Shown here: positions 39,661 to 50,379 of the stretch, piece by piece | How positions within the stretch are numbered: position 1 is the first letter of the stretch | Layout of the letters: each line of letters opens with the position of its first letter | Assembly (NCBI GenBank): GCA_004154925.1 | Contig: QJNS01000039.1 | Location: 189,009-253,008, forward strand | From: Monosporascus cannonballus | Lineage: Eukaryota; Ascomycota; Sordariomycetes; Xylariales | Direction of reading: 5' to 3' | Length of the DNA stretch: 64,000 nt | Notes under the pieces: generated by a model | The model's database searches: none | The model's input: only the letters and a program-made list of their open reading frames with translations | What the model was told of the DNA's origin: nothing | Made by a program: the position numbers and the translations under genes

Positions 39661-40119
39661 TGTTATGACCCAACACACTTAGCGCATCCAGAAACAGTCA
39701 AAACAAGTGGAGCATTAGGAGGAAGGTTACGTAACAGGATTATTGGGATCTTGCGAAATCCACGAAAAACAGGATTATTGGGATTTTGCGAAATTTACGA
39801 AAAACAGGATTATTGGAATTTTGCAAAATTTACGAAAAACAGGATCGTTAAAATCTTGAAGGATTATTAAGATCTTATAAATACGAAAAAACAAAAAATA
39901 ATATATAGATACACTTATTTCCATAATTTAAATAATAATAACTTATAATACTTATTAATACCAAGTATTTATAATATAATAATTCGTTACCCAAAACGCC
40001 CTTGGTATTACGAAACGTAATACGTTATTATATTTATTACTTAGAATCTTACGATACTTTTATTAATATAAACCCGTTAACTTAGGTTTAATAATTGGTT
40101 AAACCGCCAAGCCGTTATA
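39661..40119 (+). repeat. 5' LTR of copy C with a second type of 35-bp U3 repeat
   Basis: Starts TGTTATGACC. U3 contains three 35-bp units (39733-39767, 39768-39802, 39803-39837) plus a degenerate fourth. Each starts AACAGGATTATT and contains TTGCGAAAT or close variants. This array is unrelated in sequence to the 35-bp array of copy B. Confidence 0.9.
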
Positions 40120-40149
40120 CGTTACAAGTTCTTATTTAATAGTACCGTC

Positions 40150-41240
40150 AGACTTTGAGCAATATCGCCGACATTATATTTACTAACAAGCAACCTAAAC
40201 AGCCCATTTACCAGATCCCTAAGAACCCTAATACCGGAATGGAATCCGAAAAGGAAAAGGAGCAACCTCGCCTTTTTCGCAAAGAGGTTTTTCGACGCCT
40301 GGATATTATAAACGAACGTATCCTTCAGCTTAAATAAAATAAAAATAACTTTACGACGTCCTTTTAAGCCACCCATAAAAAGCTTAAGGAAAAAAAAAAG
40401 GCTTCCGAGATTAAAAAGCCTTTTCGGCCAAATTAAGTTATTTAGCTAAATTTTATTAAGGAACTAGGAAAAGTCCTTAAACCCCTTAAGCCGGAACCCT
40501 TTAATAGAACTTTAACTAAATTATAATTATTCTTAACCTAATACCGAATATACTTTAAGTATTTTCCTATTTAACTAATTACGTTAATTATACGTATCGA
40601 ATTTGCGGTCGGACGACTTACGGAAAATATAATTACTTAGTTTGAACCTGTTATGAAAAAGTATGTTACCTTACCTTAGGAAAAGCAGAACCCGGAGGTA
40701 ATACGAATTTATAACGATTATAAACAGTTCGAATAAATATTAATAAAGGTATTCGGAATAATAGACGAAAAAATAAAAGCCGAAATACAGATCCAGCAGT
40801 TACGACAAAAAGGATTAACATCCAATTACGGCAGCACGTTTATTCAGCTAGTATTTAAGTTAAATTAGGGATAAAAGGTATTAATGGCCAAGTTTTTCGA
40901 CGGCCTGAAAAAAGAAATATAGGAAAAATTTTTCAAGCTTAATTAACCTAAATATCTATCAAATTATATCGCCATAGCAGTTAAAATTAATAACCAACAA
41001 TATGCCTAACGTACCAGAAGCATTAAGGAAAAACATAATAATAAGTTTCGGCATACGGCCAATATTAGCGCTCCCCGGCATAATAATATTTCTTACGGCA
41101 TTAAACCAGACCTTATGGAATTGGGAGCCACCCATAAAAAGGATTAAAGCCAGGTCGAATATTATAATTACGGAAAAAAGGGATATAAAGCTTATAAATG
41201 CCCTTCGCTTAAAAAATTACGAAAAAACAACTAAAAGCCT
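40150..41240 (+). pseudogene. gag remnant of copy C
   Basis: Gag frame after the 5' LTR. The first block (about 40155-40337) is a Lys/Glu-rich N-terminus with no ATG at the expected place. The zinc knuckle near 41150-41215 reads Tyr-Tyr-Asn-Tyr-Gly-Lys-Lys-Gly-Tyr...Cys-Pro: three of the four ligands are now Tyr. Stops and apparent frameshifts break the frame. Confidence 0.7.
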
Positions 41241-42189
41241 ATATCCGAAGGATAATCTAAGGAAAATTAAAAAAAAAAGGCAAACCTATTAACATAATTC
41301 GATTTAAATATATGCTAAGCCCCCCGTAACAGGAAATATAACAAAAAATACGAAAAACCAGGAATCTGGCTTAACAAGTAATTAAGGAGTAACAGAATAT
41401 TTTCAAAAAATAATTAAAAAAATATTAAAATTGGACGGAAAAAATCTGCCCTAAAACCCTTAACCGATATGGCAAGATGCATACCGTTTATTGCAAACAA
41501 TAAAACTACCTTACCTACGAAAAATGGAAACGATATATTTATAACAAAATTACCCGTATATATCATAAAGGATTCGACTTTCCTAATAAAACGGAAGATA
41601 ACAAAAACAATAAATAATGGTATTAATACTTTCGATCAATAACCCCTGAAAATAATTTTCTTTAGCTGGCGGCAGCGGAAAACTAGCCTAGGGGAAAATG
41701 GTATCCGCAGGAAAACTTTTTCTATTATTATAAATAATATAATCACTAAACGGAAAAAGAGTTAATCCAGTACATTATGAAAAAATATTGCCAAAAAGTT
41801 ATCATGGATTTCAATTTTCAACTAGCATTTACCACAGATCCCGATAAACGACAAGCCTTAAAAGAAAAAATTTAACGGTTTACCCGCAATTTTCAGTAAA
41901 AAAGCGATAAGGCTTAATAGGAAACTATACGTTATATTAAGAAATAATTTACTTAATAAGGAAAGGAATTGTAATAAAACTAAGAACAACTAATACGGTT
42001 CGAAAGAACAGTACGCCGACAAGAACGACAGATATAATAACTTAACGCGTTATACAAAAAATCACAAACAAAGCTCGACAAACTCAAACAGAAATTAAAA
42101 AAAAAAGGTCGCCTATAAAAAAGCCGTAAAATAACGAAACCTAAAGAAATTAAAAAATATTTCCAAAAAAGGCTTTAAACGCGACGATA

Positions 42190-45100
42190 AGAACCGTTAA
42201 TAATTTTATCACTTTGGATATACGAATCGGAACGTACTGGTACACCGTAATAATAAATTACAAAATTATGTACGGAAATTATATTATACCGGATATAATT
42301 AACGAACTTAAATTATTATGGAAATATAAGTTAAAACCTTATATAACAACGAACGCCAAAGGTCAGGATTTCGCTTACGACAACAAAAAAATTTTACGCG
42401 AAATTAATTATTTCGAAATTTTTATCCAAAAACGATACCAAATAATTAATTTCGACGTCGTTCCACTTAGGAATTACGATATAATCTTAAAATTACCATA
42501 GATACGCCAGTACGGAATTTTAATTAACGGAGAAACTAGCCAAGTAAAATTCGTTTTACCTTCCATTAATAAATAAAAGAAAAAAAAAATAAGATCTTAA
42601 TATTCGATCGGAAATAACGACAAATATAAGCATAAGGATACGATAAATACCTTACCACCTAAAGGAACAAGATATAAAAAAAAATGGGCATCAAAAAAAA
42701 ATACGACGTATTATTATTACTATCAAAACGAAACTAAAGCAATTAAATAACGATTTAAAATAACAGCCCCAAAAATTAAAAAATTTAATTAATATACCAC
42801 CATAATATTACAGATATAAATAACTTTTCAAAAAAAAGCTTAATATTAAATTATTAAAGCATAACGAATAGGACCATAAAATAATTCTTAAAGAAGGATT
42901 TTCGACAAAGTTTTACCCCATCTATAACCTTAATAAAAACGAATTACGTATTTTCAGAAAGTACCTGGAAAATTGGTTATAAAAAGGATAAATTCAACCT
43001 TCAAAGTTACCAGCAGGATATCCAATATTTTTCGTACCCAAGAAAAACGGAAAACTACGACTTATAGTTAACTACCGGCAATTAAACGATATCACTATCA
43101 AAAATCGAACATTATTACCCTTAATCATTAAGATAAAAAGCCGTTTCTATAGAACCAAATAATTTACGGCATTCGATCTCAAAAATAAATTTAACCTTAT
43201 TAAAATCAAAAAAAAAATACGAATAGAAAATAACCTTTAAAATAAAATACAAACTATTTAAATATTTGGTTACGTTAATAAAATTTACGAACGTACTAAT
43301 AATTTTCCAACGGATAATAAATTATGTATTACGAAAGTACCTCGACGTTTTTGTTATGTGCTACCTCGACGATATTCTCATTTTCTCGGAAACGGAAAAA
43401 GCATACGTAAAATACGTTCACAAAATCCTTTAAGTTTTGTAAAACGCTAAACTATTGGTTAACGCAAAAAAAAATTAATTTCATAAGCAAAAAATGGAAT
43501 ATCTAGAACATATTATCATCCCAGGACATATTAAGATGGACCCCAAGAAAATCGCTGCGGTTACAAAATGGCAAACGCCAATAACGGTTAAAAAAGTACA
43601 GGCATTCCTTAAGTTCGCCAATTACTACAGAAAATTTATTCGGAATTTTAGCAAAATTACCATACCCCTAACTAACCTTACTAAAAAAAAGAAAAAGTTT
43701 AATTGGACGCCAGAAACAAAAAAGGCGTTCCAAAAAATCAAAAATACGATTACCAATAAATTAATATTAATCATATACGATCTAAATCGCCCCGTCGAAC
43801 TAAAAACCGATACTTCGGATTACGCGTTAAGCGTAATAATCAAATAACGAAATAATTAAGGCAAATTACACCTTATCGTATTTTTCTTATACAAATTAAA
43901 AGGAAACGAACTTAATTACGGCATTCTAAATAAGGAATTTATGGCCATTATTATGGCATTCCGAAAGTTTAGGCATTTCCTAAAGGGAAATTTACACCAG
44001 GTTAAAATTTATACGGATTATCAAAACCTTACCCGATTTATTACGACTAAGGAACTTACAAAATAGCAACTTCGCTACGCAGAAAAGTTGGCGAACTTTG
44101 ACTTCGTTATTATTTACAAAAAAAGCTCAAAGAATAATAAAGCAAACGTTTTAAGCAAGCGACCAAATCTCGAGAAAAAATTGGTCAAGATTAACTATAT
44201 CATTTTCGATATTACCACAAAAAGATACCTATGCCCACGACAAATTACAACAATTCGGGCAATACCTTTAGATATGCATTAGAAAATCCAGCAATATAAC
44301 GACGGTCTCCCAAAAGACCAGAAAACGGATAAAATGCAAATTCCAGAAAAATATCAGATGGATTTAATACAGGACATATACGAACATTAGCTATATAAAC
44401 ACCCAGAGATCCATAAAACCCTAAAACGATTTTAACGCATATATTTTTTTCCTAAAAATGAAAATAATAATTCAGAAAGTACGACGGCAATATAACCTTT
44501 ATAATAAGGCTAAGGCGTAACAACATAAGCCTTATGGAAAGTTATAACCATTACCAGTCTTAAAGAAACCGTAAAATTTAATCATTATGGATTTCATTAC
44601 CAAACTTTCCTTATTTGAAAATCCAGCGACAAAAGTATATTACGATAACGTTTTCGTTATTATCGATCGATTTACGAAATTTTCCTATTTTTTACCTTAC
44701 CATAAGGACATTAACGCAAAACAAATGGCATACATTCTTTTCAGAAACATCTTTAATATATACGGATTACCATACGAAATCGTTTCCGATAAAAGAACGA
44801 CATTTACTTCAAAGTTTTGGCAAAGTCTAATATTACAAATCGGCCTTAATTATAAGTTATCCAGCGCGTTTAGGCCCCAAATAAATAAATAAATAAAACG
44901 GCTGAATTAAACGTTAAAGGCATACCTACGATATTATATCAATTACGAACAAAATAACTGGGTTAAAAAGCTACTTATTACTTAATTAACTTATAATACC
45001 AATTACCATAAAAACATCAAAATAATACCAGCTAACGCAAACTTTAATTTTACTCCAAAGGTTTACAGAAAAATACGCGATAACGGTCCAATTAATATTA

Positions 45101-45640
45101 AAATAATCCTTACGTCAAAACAATTACGGCAACTGCATTAAAAAATAAAAACAGAACTAAAATTCGTACGGAATCAAATAAGCAAGCATTATAATAAAAA
45201 AAAATTAAAAAGATTAACTTTCGCAAAAGGAAAAATGGTTTACCTTGCCACCAAAAACATTTAAACTAAAAAACCCAGCAAAAAACTTAATTTTAAATAC
45301 ATCGGTCCATACAAAATTACTAAGAAAATTTCAAAAAACAATTACCAACTGGAATTTCCACCAAAAATTAAATTCCATCCAATTTTTTATATTTTCTTAT
45401 TCGAATTAACAACAGATATAATCAAAGTACGTACGGCATAAAACAATATGGAAATAAAAAATAAATAAACATACGAAATAAAGAAAATCCTCGATATGCG
45501 AAAATAAAACGGACTTACCTAGTACCTAATTAAGTAAAAAAAGCATCCAGATTCCGAAAACACCTGGGAACCAGCCAAAAACCTTATGAATACCCAGCGC
45601 CTGTTAAAAAATTTTTACTAGCGACGTCGAAAACGGCAAA
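42190..45640 (+). pseudogene. pol remnant of copy C: protease, RT, RNase H, integrase, chromodomain
   Basis: Protease-like segment 42214-42501 ending in 'NYDIILKLP' (family: YDIILGxPW). The RT segment has '[13 protein letters not shown]' near 43050 and an intact YLDD box at 43362-43373. RNase H (43600-44260) carries 'FANYYRKFI', 'KTDTSDYAL' and the 'NFDF.IIYK' end. The integrase core (44587-44900) has 'MDFITK', 'IIDRFTK', 'YGLPYEIVSDK', 'FTSKFW' and a final block where the catalytic Glu of 'QTxxQTERLN' reads Lys. The chromodomain (about 45470-45630) shows 'DSENTWEPAKNL'. In-frame stops of the RIP type occur throughout. The architecture is that of a chromovirus. Confidence 0.9.
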
Positions 45641-46093
45641 ATCGAAAACCCCCCAATCAGTAATCGACCAGTCGGTGGGCTCGATATTAAACTAATCGGG
45701 AAAAGTAGCAGATAGCGTTAACGTAACCTCCACGGCCTCTGCCCGTTCCTTACGTTCCAATTCGTCCAGTTCCTTTAAGTTATCGATACCACGAAATACA
45801 GCCTTTATCATTTTGTTATACCATATTCTTTTTTGTTTACGCAAACGGCGCAAACGGGCGTTAACCTAATCGGCCTCTTTTTCAGCAACCTCCAATTCCA
45901 ACTTAAGTTTTCGGTGCTAAACAGCGATACGTTATAACTGCTTTAGGCTTAAACCCTACGCATCATAATTAAATTGGTTATTTTTGATATAGGACGAATA
46001 ACGAAAAAAATCGTCTTTCGATAATTTGCATTTTAATTTTTTTCGTTTACAGTAAAAACAAGGCGTTATCTTAATAAGGTTGGCAAAAAGCAT
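45584..46093 (-). pseudogene. Antisense cysteine-cluster ORF of family 1, copy C
   Basis: A 170-codon minus-strand frame from ATG 46091-46093 to TAA 45584-45586, between pol and the 3' LTR. It begins Met-Leu-Phe-Ala-Asn and soon has Pro-Cys-Phe-Tyr-Cys-Lys-Arg-Lys-Lys-Leu-Lys-Cys. This is a CxxC-x6-C start resembling fungal zinc-cluster-like proteins; two later positions that are Cys elsewhere read Tyr. A Lys/Glu/Leu-rich helix follows. Five in-frame stops (TAG, TAA) fall at Gln/Trp-type positions. It is shorter at the N-terminus than in copy D and its tail differs, so it may be a divergent version of the gene. Function unknown. Confidence 0.6.
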
Positions 46094-46234
46094 TATAATA
46101 ACTAAAAAGTTATGCTAAACAATTTTCGCTTTAAAAGAAAGTTTAGCATATTTTTTAATACGACCCGTTATAATGGAATTAAAGATTTACAGAATAAAAT
46201 TTTCGGAACGAAAATCCTAAGAAAAAAAGGATCG

Positions 46235-46693
46235 TATTATGACCTAACACATTTGGCGCATCCAGAAATAATTAAAACAAATAGAGCATTAAAAGGAAGG
46301 TTACGTAATAGGATTATTAGGATCTTGCGAAATCCACGAAAAATAGGATTATTAGGATCTTGCGAAATCCACGAAAAATAGGATTATTGGAATTTTGCGA
46401 AATTTACGAAAAACAAAATCGTTAGGATTTTAAGGGATTACCAAAATCCTGTAAATACGAAAAAACAAAAAACAATATATAAATACGTTTATTTCCATAA
46501 TTTAAATAATAATAATTTGCAATACTTATTAATACTAAGTATTTGTAATATAATAATTTATTACCCAAAATGCCTTTGGTATTACGAGACGTAATACGTT
46601 ATTATATTTATTGTTTAGAATCCTACGATACTCCTGCTAACATAAACCCGTCGACTTAGGTTTAATAGTTGGTTAAACCGCCAAGCCGTCACA
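46235..46693 (+). repeat. 3' LTR of copy C
   Basis: 459-bp partner of 39661-40119, with the same 35-bp U3 array in more mutated form and the end CCGTCACA. Confidence 0.92.
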
Positions 46694-46698
46694 ATATA

Positions 46699-46770
46699 CA
46701 TATGGGTGAGCTCGGGCTAAGGAGCTCGTTCCGTAAGCCCGAGCTGCCCTATAGACTTTAGCCTATAACA
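46699..46770 (-). repeat. 5' LTR of copy 2-2, second fragment
   Basis: The last 72 bp of the family-2 LTR, resuming after the ATATA duplication and ending CCTATAACA, followed by the TSD CCTTA. Confidence 0.88.
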
Positions 46771-46775
46771 CCTTA

Positions 46776-49304
46776 AAGGTTAAAAAATATAAAAACATTT
46801 TAAAAATTAATATAACAAATTCGAAAAAAAGTCGGAAAATAAGGTTTTAAAAATTTTAATTCGATATTATAAATTAATGGTTATAAATTAAAAAAATAAT
46901 TTATTATTAACCGTAATAAATTATAATTTGAAAGACATAAAACAAACTTTTATTATATTTCTTAAATTAAAAAATTTATTATATATTTATTACGACATAT
47001 AATTAATCCGGATTAAAACAAATAAATATTTTATATAAAACTTAACAAATTAAAAATTAATAAAAATAATAAATTTAATAAATAAATAATATATTAATAT
47101 TTTTAATATTATATAAATATTTATAATTATTATACTTTACGACCGTAATACCGTACCTAAACAGAACGCGTTTTTTATTTTTAGCTTAATATTATGATTA
47201 ATGTTTTAAAATATTATTAATGTTATTATCCGATAAATATCGTTTATTTTTAACATATAATTTCTTAATTTGGATAAAATATTATTATTTTGATTTGTTT
47301 TTCTAATATATTATTTATAATGTTAAATTACGAATTATTACGTTTTAACGAGGCCGGCAATTTCGGTAACGATATAAAACTTAACAAGTTATATAAATAT
47401 AAATATAATACTAAAATTAAGGTTAAAAAAATAAAAATATTTAAATACAATAAATTTTACCTTAATATTATAAATTAAAAAACAATATAAATTCTTAATT
47501 AAAATTACTTAATATATCGCAAATTACATTTATAAATATAAACTTTACTATAACCGAAATTAAAATTTTAAATAGTAAAAACATATAAATTATATACCGG
47601 TTTAATATTAAAATTATTAAAATTATTACTAAATTATTAATTCCCAATTTAAACCATATAATTATATACGGTATAGTGTAATTAAAACAAAATACGGCTT
47701 AAAGCGACCTTATAATTTTTTCCGATATTTATTAAATTTATAGCGTAATAATAATTTATAATTTATTTAAATCGGTTTACGGTATAAAAATATAACGCCG
47801 TTATTTCCGATTAAATACATTTTATTACTTATAGAAAATTACTTATACTTTTTATAAAATCGAAAATATAACTTTTTTTTATGATATATAATGTAAAAAA
47901 TAAACGGTTTTTTAAAATATTTTAATATTATTTTTTATTAAAACCGGGAACCCCTTTAATTAATTTAATTAGATTTTAAATTAAATATAAACCTTGAATT
48001 TCGTTTAATTTATTTGAAAATTTATTAACTAAAAGCCGTTTAAATTCAGAAAAAATAAATATTTATTTTACCTTTTTATTATTAAACGGAAATAACCGTA
48101 TAAAAAATAATTCGTTTGCCCGTTATTTATATTAAATCTTTATTATTTCCTAAATAACCGCCTTTATTAAACCAGCTTTTAATTATTTTTACGTAAATAT
48201 TTTCGAATTTAAAAGTTCGAATATATTAAAAAAAATTAAACATATATATATTATAATAAAATCCAGGCAGAATTAAGTTATTATGGTTTTTTTCCAGTAT
48301 AAGAATTTCGTTTTTTTAAATTTGCCGAAACTACTTTACATATATATTTGCCATTAAATAACGCGTATTATTAAGGCCTTGTTTTTATTCAGTACCGCAA
48401 ATTAAAATTACTTTATTTCGGAAATTCACGGATAATATCTTGGCCGGCCGAAAATTAAAATTAAAATTTAATAATTAATTTATGCTAATCGAGATTATTT
48501 GCAATAAATTATGTATTATCTTTTTTATTATTTAAGTCTATTACGTTACTTTTTATTGTAAATTTTATATTCTTATAAATAATATGGTTTTTGGTTTACC
48601 GTGCTTAAATAGTTTTCGTTATTTTAATCTTTTTTTTAAAATAAATAACTTAATTTTATACTTATCGAACGCCTAATAAAATATAAATAATGTATTTATT
48701 TATAATTAATTATATTTAATTATTTTTAATTACGAAATTTTTAACCGAATTATTGTTATAAATCCTTAATCGAAAAACCTTACGATATATCTTATTATAT
48801 TATTCGATTACTATCCACCATATCTATGCATAATCCAAAAATCATAATAAATATAGCGAAACGAATAAAATTATTCAATTACTTTAAATTATCATATACT
48901 CAAACTTAATCTCAATAAAATATTTCGGAATTATAAAACTTCCTAACTATTTTTATAATTTTTAATAAATACCCTTAATCTATTATAATCTTAATCAAAT
49001 AATTACGAATATCCATATTTTTCGCCTTATTATTAATATAAATAATAATTTTAATAATAAAACGTAAATTATTAAGTTAAATTAGAAAAATATTCCTTAT
49101 TAAGCCAGATATATTAATTATTAAAAAATCTAAATATTTTTAATTCGGATATTAATTTTAAAATATAAAAAAATAATAATATCGATTCCAAAACGATTAA
49201 TATTAAAACGCCGGATTTTCACCTTATAATTATATCTATTTAAGTTATCGATTTAACGAAAAACCGCTATATTTCGCAATATCTTTTTATAATATTACTA
49301 ATAG
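46776..49304. other. Unidentified AT-rich RIP-decayed layer, part 2
   Basis: Continuation of the sequence interrupted at 34121, very AT-rich with only short open frames (longest 62 codons at 47290-47478). No family could be recognised. It is interrupted at 49309 by copy D. Confidence 0.6.
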
Positions 49305-49309
49305 TTATT

Positions 49310-49682
49310 TGTGACGAGCTATAAGGTTTAACCAACTATTAAACCTTAAGTCGACTGGCTTATGTTAGCAGGAGTATTGTGGGAATCTGAGCAATAAATA
49401 CAGTAACATGTTACGTTTCGTAATACCAAGGGTGCCTTGAGTAACGATATTATATTGCAAGCTGGTGCTATCTAAACTATGAAAATAATGAATGTATATA
49501 TTTTAATCCCTTTATTATTATTTATTTTTGTTTAGCAAAAGTTTTGTCGAATACTTGCTTAATGCTATTTAATCGTGCTTAGTTAAAACCCGCTAAATAT
49601 TAATTACGTAACTCCAAATTAACGTAACTTTGTGATCTTGGCTGGACCGTTTTCGCAGGCCTAGCTGGCTTAGGTTGTAATA
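49310..49682 (-). repeat. 3' LTR of copy D
   Basis: 373 bp beginning TGTGACGAGC on the + strand. Its U3 is of the same type as copy A but lacks the expanded 10-bp array. Confidence 0.9.
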
Positions 49683-49752
49683 CGATTTTCCCTTTTCTTA
49701 AATTTTGCCCTTAAGATTTTTTTTTCTTTCTAGTAAGCCTTTTCCTTTTAAG

Positions 49753-50352
49753 ATGTTAACCCGCGTTACTAAAAATTATCGTCAGGTTTTTTCGTTTATT
49801 ACGCGACGTCAAAATCTGCTTTTTATCTTTGACGATTTCAATTCCGAAATTATGCCGTATCCCTTATGCTTTTCCAAAGGCTAAAAGTGCGAAATAATAA
49901 AAAACGTTTCTAAATATAAAGCGTATATTAAACGTAACTATTCTTGTAATAATAACGGCATTTCCTTATTTTTCTTAAAGAATATTCATGTCGAAAATTA
50001 ACGTTTAAAACGTAAAAAGGTGCTAACGGAAAAGCATTTCTTGGAATTACAAAAACATTATCAGCAGAAAATAAATAAGGCCATTATACGGTTAATCCGT
50101 TTTCGAAAACAAAAAACGTTTCTTCGTCCGAAAGGGGTTAAAGTGGTATAGCAAGAATTGCAATTGCTAAAGGAACTGGAAAAACAGAAACGTCAGGAGC
50201 AGGCCAATGCCGAAACTTCCTTAGCCGTTTTAATTCCTTTCCTTAAATTGCCCGCCGTTATTTGGCTGTTAGAAAACGTTAATTGGAATATAATTATATC
50301 CGGTGGTTTCGTTATTATTAATAAAAGTTTTTTAACAGGCGCTAAGCGTTAA
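49753..50352 (+). pseudogene. Antisense cysteine-cluster ORF of family 1, copy D (best version)
   Basis: A 199-codon frame on the + strand, opposite to the retrotransposon, from ATG 49753-49755 to TAA 50350-50352. Only three in-frame stops are present (two TAA, one TAG), all at Gln- or Trp-type positions. Order of features: a basic N-terminus, the cluster with Cys-Phe-Ser-Lys and Lys-Cys-Glu-Ile-Ile (about codons 40-75; several Cys now Tyr), then Asn-Gly-Ile. A long charged helix rich in Lys/Gln/Glu and Leu follows (codons 80-160, likely coiled coil), then a hydrophobic tail with Asn-Ile-Ile-Ile-Ser-Gly-Gly. Open block 50158-50352 is intact. It has no similarity to gag or pol. It might be a zinc-binding regulatory or accessory protein; that is inference. 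Confidence 0.65.
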
Positions 50353-50379
50353 TAAGATTTTTGGCAGATTTTCAGATGT

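Larger units (their letters stand above)
39661..46693 (+). mobile_element. Family-1 Gypsy copy C, full length and best preserved
   Basis: 7033 bp with two LTRs of exactly 459 bp (39661-40119, 46235-46693) and a perfect 5-bp TSD ATATA (39656-39660, 46694-46698), inserted in a family-2 LTR. A polypurine tract lies just upstream of the 3' LTR (about 46218-46231). It has the largest surviving open blocks of the window: RT/RNase H 43494-43847, RNase H end 44088-44282, integrase core 44587-44892. It is therefore probably the youngest or least RIP-exposed family-1 copy, though still dead. Confidence 0.95.
34122..46770 (-). mobile_element. Family-2 Gypsy copy 2-2, with copy C nested in its 5' LTR
   Basis: LTR element on the minus strand, flanked by CCTTA (34117-34121 and 46771-46775). 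The left LTR is 34122-34311. The right LTR is split by copy C into 39543-39660 and 46699-46770 (118+72 = 190 bp, exactly the family length once the ATATA duplication is removed). Inside, on the minus strand, are the protease-RT linker with its Arg-Asn-...-Ile-Asn-Leu-Glu end (37355-37573), an RT segment with a YIND box (36883-36894), and an integrase zinc-like segment with Cys-x2-Cys-x2-Asn-Cys near 35560-35590. A polypurine tract adjoins the left LTR. RIP stops are numerous. Confidence 0.9.

Noticed and set aside
39733..39837. Regular 35-bp repeats that could be mistaken for a CRISPR-like array
   Set aside because: Units are directly tandem without spacers and lie in the U3 of an LTR; the organism is a eukaryote.
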